Of a stretch of 38,499 bases of DNA, positions 1 to 8,995 are shown in pieces. The first letter of the stretch is position 1. Each line of letters begins with the position of its first letter. The DNA is taken from contig CAYXEK010000029.1 of the NCBI GenBank assembly GCA_964463985.1, positions 1 to 38,499 on the forward strand. The letters run 5' to 3'. Under the pieces are notes generated by a model. The model did no database searches. It was given only the letters and a program-made list of their open reading frames with translations, and was not told the origin of the DNA. The stretch is from JAXGPF01 sp964463985. Lineage in GTDB: Bacteria; Verrucomicrobiota; Kiritimatiellia; JAAZAB01. Both the position numbers and the translations under genes were made by a program.

Positions 1-3000
1 CTTCCAATTGCGCGGCATCCATCCAGATCATGTCATTCGCATGCTCATTGGAATAATACCAGCGCAGCACCAGGTATGATGTTTGCGCTGGCAATCGGAC
101 CGGCAGGGCATATCTTTGCCATTCCGTCGTGAGCGCCACATTGGTAGAAATTCCTATCCCGCTGACATACATGGAGGCCCGCACCCCGTCCCGGTTGGCC
201 CTCATCCAGGCCGATAGCACAAAATCGGTTGCCGTCGGGGTAAGCGTCGGATCAATCTGGTATTCGATGTAAGTCTGCCGGTGCTTGCCCGCGCCGGCAT
301 CCATCCGCAGGCAATTCTTTCCGTGATATGGCCGGTTGGTGTCCACGCCCCATATTCCACCGTCCGCGCCGATCCGCTCGTCCGGCAGGATTGGACTGCC
401 GACGGTGCGGTAATAATCCGGCCAGCCGGGGAGCGTTGCCTGCTCGAAACTTGAATTGGGCAGTTTGTTCTTCTTGCCCGTGCGATCCAATTCCAGATCG
501 GCGGGCGGCTCGCCCAGCGCCTGTTCCGGATGCGGGGTCATTTCCACCCGGATTTCCACCGGCGCTTCCACTGTTTCCGGGTTCAAGCCCGCCGGCGCCT
601 CAACCACATATGCCCGTGTTCCCAACCGTTCTATTCTATCGCTGAACGAATGATCTTTAACCTGGTAAGCCGCTTTGACGAACAAGCGCTGAACCGTCCC
701 GGTTGCGCCGAGCGCCGGGATGATGAACTTGGCATCCACCGGATAATCCGCCGTATTCGCGCATAACAGCACATAACCGCCCGCCGGATTACGGCGCAGC
801 GATACCTGCAGATCGGTGAATTTCCCCGCCAGCGGATCCAGTTCCCCGGGCGTATAGCTCACCGTGTGCGCCGGGATCGGCGTCAGGCATATCGGCCCCA
901 AGACCTGCATTTCCGCGCCCAGTTGCCGCAGCATATCGGCCATCGCATCCGAAAACAACGGATAAAAGAAATAAATTATGCCCTTTGACCCGTGAATCAG
1001 AGCCAGGTAGGTCTGACAACGCTGCTCGGCGGACGATACCGAACGCTTGCGGCAGCCGCTCCATATTTCCGCCTGCGGCACGGTCATGGGCACTCGCCGC
1101 CCACTGTCGGCCAGCCGCTTGGTCCGCGCCACCATGGTCGCCACATGCGTCACCACCGATTGCCTCGGCCGATTCGGGCGGCCGGCAGGCACCCAGTAAG
1201 GGTCCTGCACCAGGACATCGCACCAATCCGTGATGCGCTTCATGAACGCGGGCGAATCCCACAAGGTATTGTAAACCACAAATACCGGGTGATAGCCGTC
1301 ATGCTCATGCAGCATTTTGTAATATGCGCCCCCGGTCACGTCTTGGTTCAGGCTGGGCACGTTCGGTTCATCGAAAATATTATACCCAAGCAAATTGCCA
1401 TTGTTTTTCACGGCATCGGCCACGGCCCGCAGCACCGGCGCCTGCCGCTCGTACATTGCAAAAAATATCCGGCCCTTGGTCTGCACCGGCAGCACTTTCA
1501 TCAGCGCGTTTTGCACCATGAATGCGCGCAGTCTCGTCAGGTTCCGGCCACGGGGCGACTGGACAAACTCATTCAATTCCGCCAGTTGCTCCGCCGTCAG
1601 TAAGTCCTGAATATCAGCGCCAACCGCGGTGGGTATGGTGTATTTATCCGGACAGAACACCACCTGCAGTCCATGCCGGCCGGCCGCGTCAACATAAGCG
1701 CGCGCATCGGCGGCGGCCTCTTCTACGTTGGTGACCGCCGCACCCTTCCAATGGTAAATGCTGTTCATGCCCATCTCCGCCACATCCCGGAAGGCCCATT
1801 CATCCTGAGCCGATATGCCGGCCATGACAAATCCAAACGGGAAAAACGGTTCCCCGTTCCTCAGCAGGATCCGGTTGACCTGATCCACCTTCCATTCGCC
1901 GGCCGGATGCGCCGCGCGCTTGATCAAAACCACCTCATGCCGGGTCGCCACTTCATTCCCCCGGCACAATTCCAGCGTGATCGCATGCTCCCCCGCCGTC
2001 AGATCCTTCAAAGGTATGTCAAACGTCATCGCCGGTTGGAGACCGCCGGTCCGGGCCAACTCCCGCCCGTCCGCCGCCCGGGCCCGCAGCGTCAATTCCG
2101 GCAACCCGTCCGCCGGCACGCCGATCCGGCAGACCGCGCCGGCTATAGCTTCCGCCGTGTAATAATTACGGTCCAGATAGGCTGAAAAAACATCCAAGAC
2201 ATCCAGATTCCCCGGCCGCGCCGTCTGCCGCACCTCGCCGGCCGCATCCACCAGGCGGACCGACGTCTCCCGCCCGCACAACCGCTCCGCCGGCATCGGC
2301 ATGACCATGGTTGCCATCCGGCCATCCCCGGCCAAGTCAACATCCCGCTCAATCGTTCGAACCTGCCCAAGCGCCGGCTGATCCTCGACCACCAGTTTGA
2401 TTGATCCGCCCTTTTTCCCGACATCGCTGATTTCCACCCGCACATCGTAATAATATTGCCCGTCTTCCATCCGGTATGGCTCAACCCGGGCCGCGGCCAG
2501 GAACGGCAGAAACGGCATTTCCGGCGCACTGCCGGACGCCAGGCGCAAATGTCCGAAATGCTCCGGCTCATTGAACTGGCGCGTCACCGGCGCCCAACTG
2601 CCGGGAATCTGGGTAAGGCCCACCTGCGCCGCGCAGGCGTCCCGCTCCACAATCCATGTATGCACCACGGCGTTAAACCGAAGCTTATCCGCATCCCCAC
2701 CCTGCATCAACAAACCCAGCGGCAACGCCATCTCCACGCTCCACCCCGCATCATCCTGCGCCGACGCCGAACGCCAGGGGATGTTCCACCCTTCCCGGTC
2801 CCGCTTCCCACGCGCCATGCGCCAGTCGGCACGCACATTGGCCGAACTCACTAGAAACTGGTAATAAAATTGACCGCCCGTCCCAGGATCGAACGACACC
2901 TGGACATTATCCTCCAACTGGATATCCGCATCGTGATGCCGGAAAGTGGGCGGATTCCGGTCCAGCACCGGCTGCTCCACCCGGAACCCGGCATACAGCC

Positions 3001-3250
3001 AGGCAGTGTCGCGGCAGACCATGACCCGGTGCCGCCCGGTCATAACGCCGGCTTCCCCCACCACGTGCAGGTTGGTGATGACAGCCGCCGTCTCCCAGCA
3101 GGCATCGTCCAGCCTGCCATCCAGCGCAGGCGCCGCCGCGCAGGCCGGCGCCGTCAGCTCCGGCAGAGCCGGCGCCGCCGGCCCCGCTACGCAGATTTGC
3201 CCGCACCAGAGGTTGCCGGCCAGCAAACCAATCATCAGAAATTTATGCAT
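1..3250 (-). CDS. Secreted CBM9 / TIM-barrel / CBM multidomain protein, copy 2 (3' end outside window)
   Basis: The minus-strand frame is open from the start codon to the window edge; I read every codon and found no stop. By alignment with the gene at 5496-8816 only about 10-12 C-terminal residues are missing. The start is set at ATG 3250 because AAAGGGG lies 5 nt upstream; an in-frame ATG at 3265 overlaps the upstream stop as ATGA but has no visible ribosome site. A signal peptide is followed by a CBM9-like domain (motif PALDGRLDDACW), a linker of beta domains, a TIM-barrel-like domain (FFPFGFV near residue 460, FDEPN near 640) and a C-terminal CBM4/9-like domain (NSSFEQ). It is predicted to be exported and to bind or cleave glycans; substrate unknown. 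It is clearly paralogous to the gene at 5496-8816 and is the last gene of the operon visible here. The domain calls are family inference from motifs. Confidence 0.8.
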   Translation of the reverse strand, partial: MHKFLMIGLLAGNLWCGQICVAGPAAPALPELTAPACAAAPALDGRLDDACWETAAVITNLHVVGEAGVMTGRHRVMVCRDTAWLYAGFRVEQPVLDRNPPTFRHHDADIQLEDNVQVSFDPGTGGQFYYQFLVSSANVRADWRMARGKRDREGWNIPWRSASAQDDAGWSVEMALPLGLLMQGGDADKLRFNAVVHTWIVERDACAAQVGLTQIPGSWAPVTRQFNEPEHFGHLRLASGSAPEMPFLPFLAAARVEPYRMEDGQYYYDVRVEISDVGKKGGSIKLVVEDQPALGQVRTIERDVDLAGDGRMATMVMPMPAERLCGRETSVRLVDAAGEVRQTARPGNLDVLDVFSAYLDRNYYTAEAIAGAVCRIGVPADGLPELTLRARAADGRELARTGGLQPAMTFDIPLKDLTAGEHAITLELCRGNEVATRHEVVLIKRAAHPAGEWKVDQVNRILLRNGEPFFPFGFVMAGISAQDEWAFRDVAEMGMNSIYHWKGAAVTNVEEAAADARAYVDAAGRHGLQVVFCPDKYTIPTAVGADIQDLLTAEQLAELNEFVQSPRGRNLTRLRAFMVQNALMKVLPVQTKGRIFFAMYERQAPVLRAVADAVKNNGNLLGYNIFDEPNVPSLNQDVTGGAYYKMLHEHDGYHPVFVVYNTLWDSPAFMKRITDWCDVLVQDPYWVPAGRPNRPRQSVVTHVATMVARTKRLADSGRRVPMTVPQAEIWSGCRKRSVSSAEQRCQTYLALIHGSKGIIYFFYPLFSDAMADMLRQLGAEMQVLGPICLTPIPAHTVSYTPGELDPLAGKFTDLQVSLRRNPAGGYVLLCANTADYPVDAKFIIPALGATGTVQRLFVKAAYQVKDHSFSDRIERLGTRAYVVEAPAGLNPETVEAPVEIRVEMTPHPEQALGEPPADLELDRTGKKNKLPNSSFEQATLPGWPDYYRTVGSPILPDERIGADGGIWGVDTNRPYHGKNCLRMDAGAGKHRQTYIEYQIDPTLTPTATDFVLSAWMRANRDGVRASMYVSGIGISTNVALTTEWQRYALPVRLPAQTSYLVLRWYYSNEHANDMIWMDAAQLE

Positions 3251-3429
3251 CCCATCCCCTTTCATAGTTTGAGCGTTTCGCCTGGATTTAATTCAATCTC
3301 CTCCGGCAGCCGGCCGGTGTAGCGCGGATTCAACAAGATTGTCCGGTGCACCGGCCGCGACCCGTCATTCCGCAGGATCAATTGGCGCACCCGTCCGCGG
3401 CTGACCTGCAGAGACACCAGCAACCCGCC
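3216..3429 (-). repeat. 214-bp perfect repeat, copy at second module junction
   Basis: This stretch is identical base for base to 8782-8995. It covers the last 55 codons of the six-hairpin gene, its stop, the overlapping or adjacent start, and the signal-peptide codons of the secreted gene. Outside the block the two modules differ clearly, so the identity marks recent duplication or gene conversion at this junction. Confidence 0.95.
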
Positions 3430-5499
3430 ATTCATCCGCAGATTCTCGAATTCCAGCTCGCGCCAGGTGCCATCCATGCCCCACAACAAGCCCAGCGTAT
3501 CGTCCACCCGGTCATGGCAGAGGGCGGTCTGCATGGCCTCCAGATAAGCGGCATGGGACGAGGTGTACCAGTAATTGATGGCATATCCATCCAACCGGAT
3601 TTTCTCCGGCATGGCGCCCAGCGAACTGCAATCCTTCATGGCAAACTGCAATTTTTCAAACGCCTGGCTGTCCCACCCCAGGTGGCTGGATACCGTTGAC
3701 AGCCAGCAATGGCACCACGGCCAATCGCGGTAATTTTTCTGCGGCTTGTCGAATCCCCAAGGGGTACCATTGGTTTGCCGCCAATGGCGCAAAGTCTTGA
3801 GGGCATAATCCGCGCGTAAAGATTCCGGCAAATTGCTGACGAAGAACAGCGCCCCGGAGCCCCCCTGCGCGGAGTTTCTATCCGCCATCAACACGCCCTG
3901 CCGGACATTTTCCCGCAAGCCCCGCGCCAATTTCTCCGCCACCTCCAGGTAACGCGGCAGGGGCTGTCCCGCCGCCGCCGCCATCGCGGCGCACCCGCGC
4001 AGGGCGCGTTCCACGAAGGAAGCCACCAGGGAATCGTTGGAAACCGGGCAACGGCCTTCGGACGCGCCCGCGGCATTGACTATGTAGGCCCGATCCTTTT
4101 GCTCCAATACCGCCAGCGCCAGGACATGCTCCAGCAACTCCCGCATAATGCCGAGATCCGCTTGGAGTGAATCGTCCCGCCCGCCAATCCGCCAGTGCTC
4201 GTAAAAACTCCGGCAGGCTGAAGCGTTGGCGGCAATTTTTTCCATCCTGATTTTTTCCGGATCGGTATGGTTATCCTGCCCCGTCGCCGAACAAAAAAAG
4301 CAGAACCGCGCGCCGGGCAGTCCCAGCGCTTTAGCCACCGCTCGCGCCCGCGGCATCCGCAGCTTGTAAAATTCCAGCAACTTGCGGCTTTCTGCCAGGT
4401 GGTTGGCCTGCAACAGGGGCCGCTGCATGACCCCGGCATCCCATACCGTGTTCGCCCCGCCGAACCAATGGCAGGGGAACGGCCCCAGATTCAACGATCC
4501 CGTCTCGGGGTATTGATTGGCCCGCATCCAATACATGCTTAAATCATACAATTTCCGCGAGGCGCCATCCGGCACAGCCACCCGCGAGCGCCCGGCGTAT
4601 GCCAGCCACCGCGCTGCGTGCGCGCTGCGAATGCCCCGCTCCGACTGGCGCCGCAAACGTTTATAAACCGCACTCGCCCCGCCGCCTTGTGCCGCTGATT
4701 CCTTCTCGTCCACCGCCAGCAGGTAACGCGTCGCCGCGAAGCCGGATTTAACGCCGGTATACACAATCTGGTTGCCGTCAAGCTTGCCGCGCGGCGCGGC
4801 CCACATCACGCCCCGGCCCCGGAACTCGTTGGGCGCGATTTTATAGTCAAACCAGAGGGACCCGTCGCGCCCCGGCTGGGTATTCAAAACGGACTGCCGG
4901 GAAAGCTCCAGTCCCGCCAGTTTGGAATAGGTGAAGGGCGCAATGAACCAATACAAATCCACCCGCTGCCCGCGCGGCACATCCAGCGCTTCCATGTGTT
5001 CCGCCCACACATGGCTATCGGTCAGATAAGCGGTCAACCGCCAATGCCCGCCATGCAGGATCAGATCGGTGGTCAGCACCCCCCGGCGCGCGTCGAACGA
5101 CTGGGCGAAATCCGACGGCTCGGTGTTTTCGCCGTTCACCATAACGACATACCCCGCCTGAACACACGGCTGCGCGCAGCCGGTGCGCGTCGGGTACAAT
5201 GCTTGCCGGGCGATGCGCGCCGGGATTTGATACACCCGATGGGCGTTCTTATACCAACCGGGAATCAATCCCTGGTGCTGCTCCTTGTGCGCATGCCCGC
5301 CAATGTACCCGCTCAACATGGAGCCGGTATAATCTATCGTAATGCATTCGCTGCCGTTGCCCAGCGCGAACGGATAATAAGGACGCGCTGAAAACGGCGT
5401 GGCGGCCCATTCCTCGATGCGCCCATCCCTGGGGCGGCGGCCAAAAAAGTCTGCCGTCTTGCTTTTCACCAAATTTCCGGGTCTTTTCTCAGCATTCAT
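3262..5499 (-). CDS. Six-hairpin glycosidase-like protein, copy 2
   Basis: This 745-aa protein has no signal peptide, so it is probably cytoplasmic. The start is ATG 5499, preceded by GGAG at 8 nt spacing and overlapping the upstream stop as ATGA; the same frame is open upstream to 5553, but that start would lie inside the previous gene. The N-terminal part (YPFALGNGSE near residue 42) recalls the beta-sandwich entry of GH95/GH65-type enzymes. The rest is helical, with the repeated motif GSLNLGPFPCHW and the segment KALGLPGARFC, consistent with an (alpha/alpha)6 barrel. It is paralogous along its whole length to the gene at 8828-11050, and the last 69 residues are identical. I cannot name the catalytic residues or the substrate; the glycosidase assignment is a fold-level guess supported by its neighbours. 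Confidence 0.75.
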   Translation of the reverse strand: MNAEKRPGNLVKSKTADFFGRRPRDGRIEEWAATPFSARPYYPFALGNGSECITIDYTGSMLSGYIGGHAHKEQHQGLIPGWYKNAHRVYQIPARIARQALYPTRTGCAQPCVQAGYVVMVNGENTEPSDFAQSFDARRGVLTTDLILHGGHWRLTAYLTDSHVWAEHMEALDVPRGQRVDLYWFIAPFTYSKLAGLELSRQSVLNTQPGRDGSLWFDYKIAPNEFRGRGVMWAAPRGKLDGNQIVYTGVKSGFAATRYLLAVDEKESAAQGGGASAVYKRLRRQSERGIRSAHAARWLAYAGRSRVAVPDGASRKLYDLSMYWMRANQYPETGSLNLGPFPCHWFGGANTVWDAGVMQRPLLQANHLAESRKLLEFYKLRMPRARAVAKALGLPGARFCFFCSATGQDNHTDPEKIRMEKIAANASACRSFYEHWRIGGRDDSLQADLGIMRELLEHVLALAVLEQKDRAYIVNAAGASEGRCPVSNDSLVASFVERALRGCAAMAAAAGQPLPRYLEVAEKLARGLRENVRQGVLMADRNSAQGGSGALFFVSNLPESLRADYALKTLRHWRQTNGTPWGFDKPQKNYRDWPWCHCWLSTVSSHLGWDSQAFEKLQFAMKDCSSLGAMPEKIRLDGYAINYWYTSSHAAYLEAMQTALCHDRVDDTLGLLWGMDGTWRELEFENLRMNGGLLVSLQVSRGRVRQLILRNDGSRPVHRTILLNPRYTGRLPEEIELNPGETLKL

Positions 5500-8400
5500 G
5501 GTTCGTACTCCGTCGCCTGATCGCCGGCTTCCAACTGTGCGGCGTCTATCCACACCGTATCGCCGTCGGCATTTAACCCCGGCTGATACCAGCGGATAAT
5601 CAACAAACTGGCGCCGGCCGGAATCAGCACCGGCATGTCATAGCGTTGCCACTGCGTGGTCAGCTTGAAGGTCTCCCCGGCCAATGCCGCCGGAATGGCG
5701 TTGGCGATTTGGACGCCATCCCGATTGGCCCGCATCCAGCTTGAAAGGACAAAACGGGCGGCTTGACGCGTCAATGCCGGATCCAGATTGAATTGATTAT
5801 AAGTCTGCGGATACCGGCCGGGCCCGCCGTCGCCCAGCCGCAGGCAATATTTCCCGTGATATGGCCGGTTGGTGTCCACACCCCAGACGGATTGCTCCGC
5901 CCCGATCCGCTCGCACGGCATGAGGCGTGTGCCTGCGGGCCAGTAATAATCCGGCCAGCCGGGAATGAACGCCTGCTCGAAACTGGAGTTCGGCAGTTGG
6001 TTCTTTTTGCCCGCGCGGTCCAGTTCCGCGTCGGCCGCCGGCTCGCCCAGCGCCTGTTCCGGATGCGCTGTCATTTCCACCCGGATTTCCACCGGCGCCG
6101 CTCCGTTTTCAGTCTGCCGGTTTCCCGAATTTCCAGTTGCGAGTTTTCCGTTTTCCGTTTCCCCGATCAGATACGCCCTGGTGGCGTATGGTTCGAACCG
6201 ATCGCTGAACGATTGATCGCCAACCGTATATGTCTCCGCTCCAAACAATCGTTTGACCGTACCGGCGGCGCCGAGCGCCGATATGGTAAACTTTACATCC
6301 ACCGGGCAGTCCATCGTATTCGCGCAAAGCAGCACAAAGCCGCCGGCGGGATTGCGGCGCAGCGACACCTGGATATCGGTGAATTTCCCGGCCGGAGGAT
6401 TCAGTTCCCCGGGCGCGTAAACCGCCCGCTGCGCCAGTTCCGGCGTCAGGCATACCGGCCCCAATATTTTCATTTCTTCCGCGAGGGTCCTGATTGTATC
6501 GGCGATCAACTGCGAATTAATCCGGTAAGTGAAATATATGATGCCTTTTGAGCCATGAATCAGCGCCAGATATGTCTGGCAACGCTGCTCCGCCGGGGTC
6601 AGGGCGCGTTTGCGGCTGCCGCTCCAGTATTCCGACTGCGGCATCGTCACCGTCACGCGGTGGGCGCTGTCGGCCAGACGTTTCGTCCGGGCCACCATTT
6701 TGGCCACATGCGTTACGCACGCGAGCGAGGGCCGATAGCGGCCCGCGGCGGGAACCCAGTACGGATCCTGCACCAGCGCATCGCACCAATCCGTTGTGCG
6801 CCGCCGGTAATCGCCCGTATCCCACAAGGTATTGTAAACCACAAACACCGGGTGATGCCCATCCAGCTCGTGCACCAGGTTATAATAATGCCGCCCAGCA
6901 ACATCCTGGTCAACGCCCGGAATATTCGGCTCGTCAAACAGGCAATACCCCATCAGGTTCCGCATTGATTTAACGGCATTGATCATGGCTTGCAGGGCGG
7001 GCGTTTGTTGCTTGTAAACCGAGAAAAACACCTGCCCTTTGACACGCGCCGGCAATGATTTCAATACGGCATCCGTAACCAGCGCTGAACGCAGACTGGT
7101 AAGGTTGCGGAAATATCTACCGCCGACAATTTTGCTCAATTGTTCGAATTGTTGCGCGGTTAACATATCCTGCAAACTGTTGTCCGGCGGGATCGCCTGA
7201 AAATACCGGTCTGGATAGAAAACCACCTGCAACCCATGACGCGCGGCGGATTCCATGAATGTCTGCGCATCGGCAATGGCTCCCTGCAGGTTAGTTGGTG
7301 AACCGCGCAAATGATAATATACGCAATTCATGCCCATGGCAGCCACATCCCGGAAAGCCCAGTCTTCTGCGGATCCCAGCACAAATCCAAACGGGAAAAA
7401 CGGTTTGCCATTGCGCAGCAGGACCCGGTTGTCCTGGTCCACCTTCCATTCCCCGTCCGGATGCGGCGCGCGCTTGACGATTGCGACTTCCCGCCGCGCC
7501 GCCGCCTGGCCGTCCGCCCCGCACAGTTCCAGCCGCACGCAGTTGCTGCCGGCCGGCAAATCCGCCAGGGGAATCGGAAACGACAGTTCCGGCGCCAGTT
7601 CCGCCGTCCGCGCCAGAACCCGCCCCGTCCCGTCAACGGCCCGCATGGTCATGCCCGCCATCATCTCCCCGGGCAGCCGCACGCTGCACATCGCCAGCGC
7701 GGCTTCTTCCGAAGTGTAATAATTGCGGTCCAGGTATGACCCGAAAACGTTCAGCAATTCCATCGCGTCGCCTTCCAGCAGGATGGTTTGCCATATTTCT
7801 CCGGCGGCGTCCGCAAGCGCCGCTTCCGCCGCGCGCAAACTGAACGTCTCCACCGGTACGCGCAAGCGCACGGTTAACGGCGCGACGCCGGGCGGAATTT
7901 CCATCTCCTGCGCCGCTGTCCGGCCGGCGCCCTCGGCCGGCTGATCCAAAACCGAAAATTTAAACCGGCCGGCCTGTCGGCCAAGGTTTTGCACGTCCGC
8001 CGCTACCGCGTAATACGACTGGCCCGCCTCCTGTCCGTACGGTTCGACCCGCACCGCGTTGATATAAGGCAGCGCGGGCGTTTCGATTGGCCCGGCGTCA
8101 AGGCCGTGCAGCATGCCAAAATTTTCCGGTTCGGCAAAATGTCTACGCAGCGGCGCCCAACTGTATTTCACGCGGTTCAGTCCGACTTGCGCCGTGTTCA
8201 AATCCCGCTCCACGACATACGTCAGCACGATGGCATTGAATCGGACCCGCTCCGCATCCCCGTCCTTCATCAGCAACCCCAATGGCAGCGCCATTTCCAC
8301 GCTCCACCCCGCGTCATCCTGCACCGCCGCCGATCGCCACGGGATGTTCCACCCTTCCCGGTCCCGGCCACGCGCGCGCGTCATCCTGAAATCCGCCCGC

Positions 8401-8816
8401 GTGTTGATCGGGCTCACCAGGAACTGGTAATATAATTTGCCGTCCGTCCCCGGATCGAACGAAACCTGGACATTATCCTCCCGCTGGACATCCTCGTCGT
8501 GGCGGCGGAAAGCGGGCGGATTCCGGTCCAGTATCGGCTGATCAACCCGGAACCCGGCATACAGCCAGGCGGCGTCGCGGCAGACCATAATCTTGTGCCG
8601 CCCGGTCATGCCTCCGGCCGGACCCACCATGTGCAGGTTGGTGATTGCCGCCGCCAATGCCCAGCAGGCATCGTCAAGCCTGCCATCCAGCGCAGGCGGC
8701 GCCGCACATCCCGGAAGCATCAACTCCGGCAGGATTTTATCATCTGCGCCGGCGCTGAAGATGTGCCCACACAATATGTTTCCGGCCAGCAAACCAATCA
8801 TCAGAAATTTATGCAT
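5496..8816 (-). CDS. Secreted CBM9 / TIM-barrel / CBM multidomain protein, copy 1
   Basis: The protein is about 1106 aa from ATG 8816, which has AAAGGGG 5 nt upstream; the alternative ATG 8831 (1111 aa) overlaps the previous stop by 4 nt but has no ribosome site. MHKFLMIGLLAGNILCG is a signal peptide. A CBM9-like domain (PALDGRLDDACW) covers about residues 30-230. A TIM-barrel-like domain begins near residue 455 with NGKPFFPFGFVLG, and its FDEPN motif near 630 resembles an acid position of clan-A glycosidases. A CBM4/9-like domain begins at NSSFEQ near 947. A low-complexity insert (residues ENGKLATGNSGN and following) is absent from the paralogue at 1-3250. The stop overlaps the next gene as ATGA. 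A glycan-processing role in the periplasm or outside the cell is inferred. Confidence 0.8.
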   Translation of the reverse strand: MHKFLMIGLLAGNILCGHIFSAGADDKILPELMLPGCAAPPALDGRLDDACWALAAAITNLHMVGPAGGMTGRHKIMVCRDAAWLYAGFRVDQPILDRNPPAFRRHDEDVQREDNVQVSFDPGTDGKLYYQFLVSPINTRADFRMTRARGRDREGWNIPWRSAAVQDDAGWSVEMALPLGLLMKDGDAERVRFNAIVLTYVVERDLNTAQVGLNRVKYSWAPLRRHFAEPENFGMLHGLDAGPIETPALPYINAVRVEPYGQEAGQSYYAVAADVQNLGRQAGRFKFSVLDQPAEGAGRTAAQEMEIPPGVAPLTVRLRVPVETFSLRAAEAALADAAGEIWQTILLEGDAMELLNVFGSYLDRNYYTSEEAALAMCSVRLPGEMMAGMTMRAVDGTGRVLARTAELAPELSFPIPLADLPAGSNCVRLELCGADGQAAARREVAIVKRAPHPDGEWKVDQDNRVLLRNGKPFFPFGFVLGSAEDWAFRDVAAMGMNCVYYHLRGSPTNLQGAIADAQTFMESAARHGLQVVFYPDRYFQAIPPDNSLQDMLTAQQFEQLSKIVGGRYFRNLTSLRSALVTDAVLKSLPARVKGQVFFSVYKQQTPALQAMINAVKSMRNLMGYCLFDEPNIPGVDQDVAGRHYYNLVHELDGHHPVFVVYNTLWDTGDYRRRTTDWCDALVQDPYWVPAAGRYRPSLACVTHVAKMVARTKRLADSAHRVTVTMPQSEYWSGSRKRALTPAEQRCQTYLALIHGSKGIIYFTYRINSQLIADTIRTLAEEMKILGPVCLTPELAQRAVYAPGELNPPAGKFTDIQVSLRRNPAGGFVLLCANTMDCPVDVKFTISALGAAGTVKRLFGAETYTVGDQSFSDRFEPYATRAYLIGETENGKLATGNSGNRQTENGAAPVEIRVEMTAHPEQALGEPAADAELDRAGKKNQLPNSSFEQAFIPGWPDYYWPAGTRLMPCERIGAEQSVWGVDTNRPYHGKYCLRLGDGGPGRYPQTYNQFNLDPALTRQAARFVLSSWMRANRDGVQIANAIPAALAGETFKLTTQWQRYDMPVLIPAGASLLIIRWYQPGLNADGDTVWIDAAQLEAGDQATEYEP

Positions 8817-8995
8817 CCCATCCCCTTTCATAGTTTGAGCGTTTCGCCTGGATTTAATTCAATCTCCTCCGGCAGCCGGCCGGTGTAGCGCGGATTCAAC
8901 AAGATTGTCCGGTGCACCGGCCGCGACCCGTCATTCCGCAGGATCAATTGGCGCACCCGTCCGCGGCTGACCTGCAGAGACACCAGCAACCCGCC
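8782..8995 (-). repeat. 214-bp perfect repeat, copy at first module junction
   Basis: This is the partner of 3216-3429 at a constant offset of 5566 bp. Mismatches begin at 8781 and 8996. It contains the ATGA stop/start overlap and the AAAGGGG ribosome site used by the downstream secreted protein. Confidence 0.95.

Noticed and set aside
5497..5553. Upstream start for the second six-hairpin gene (MDRRRT)
   Set aside because: It would overlap the previous gene by 58 bp and has no ribosome site, while ATG 5499 has GGAG at 8 nt and gives the length of its paralogue.
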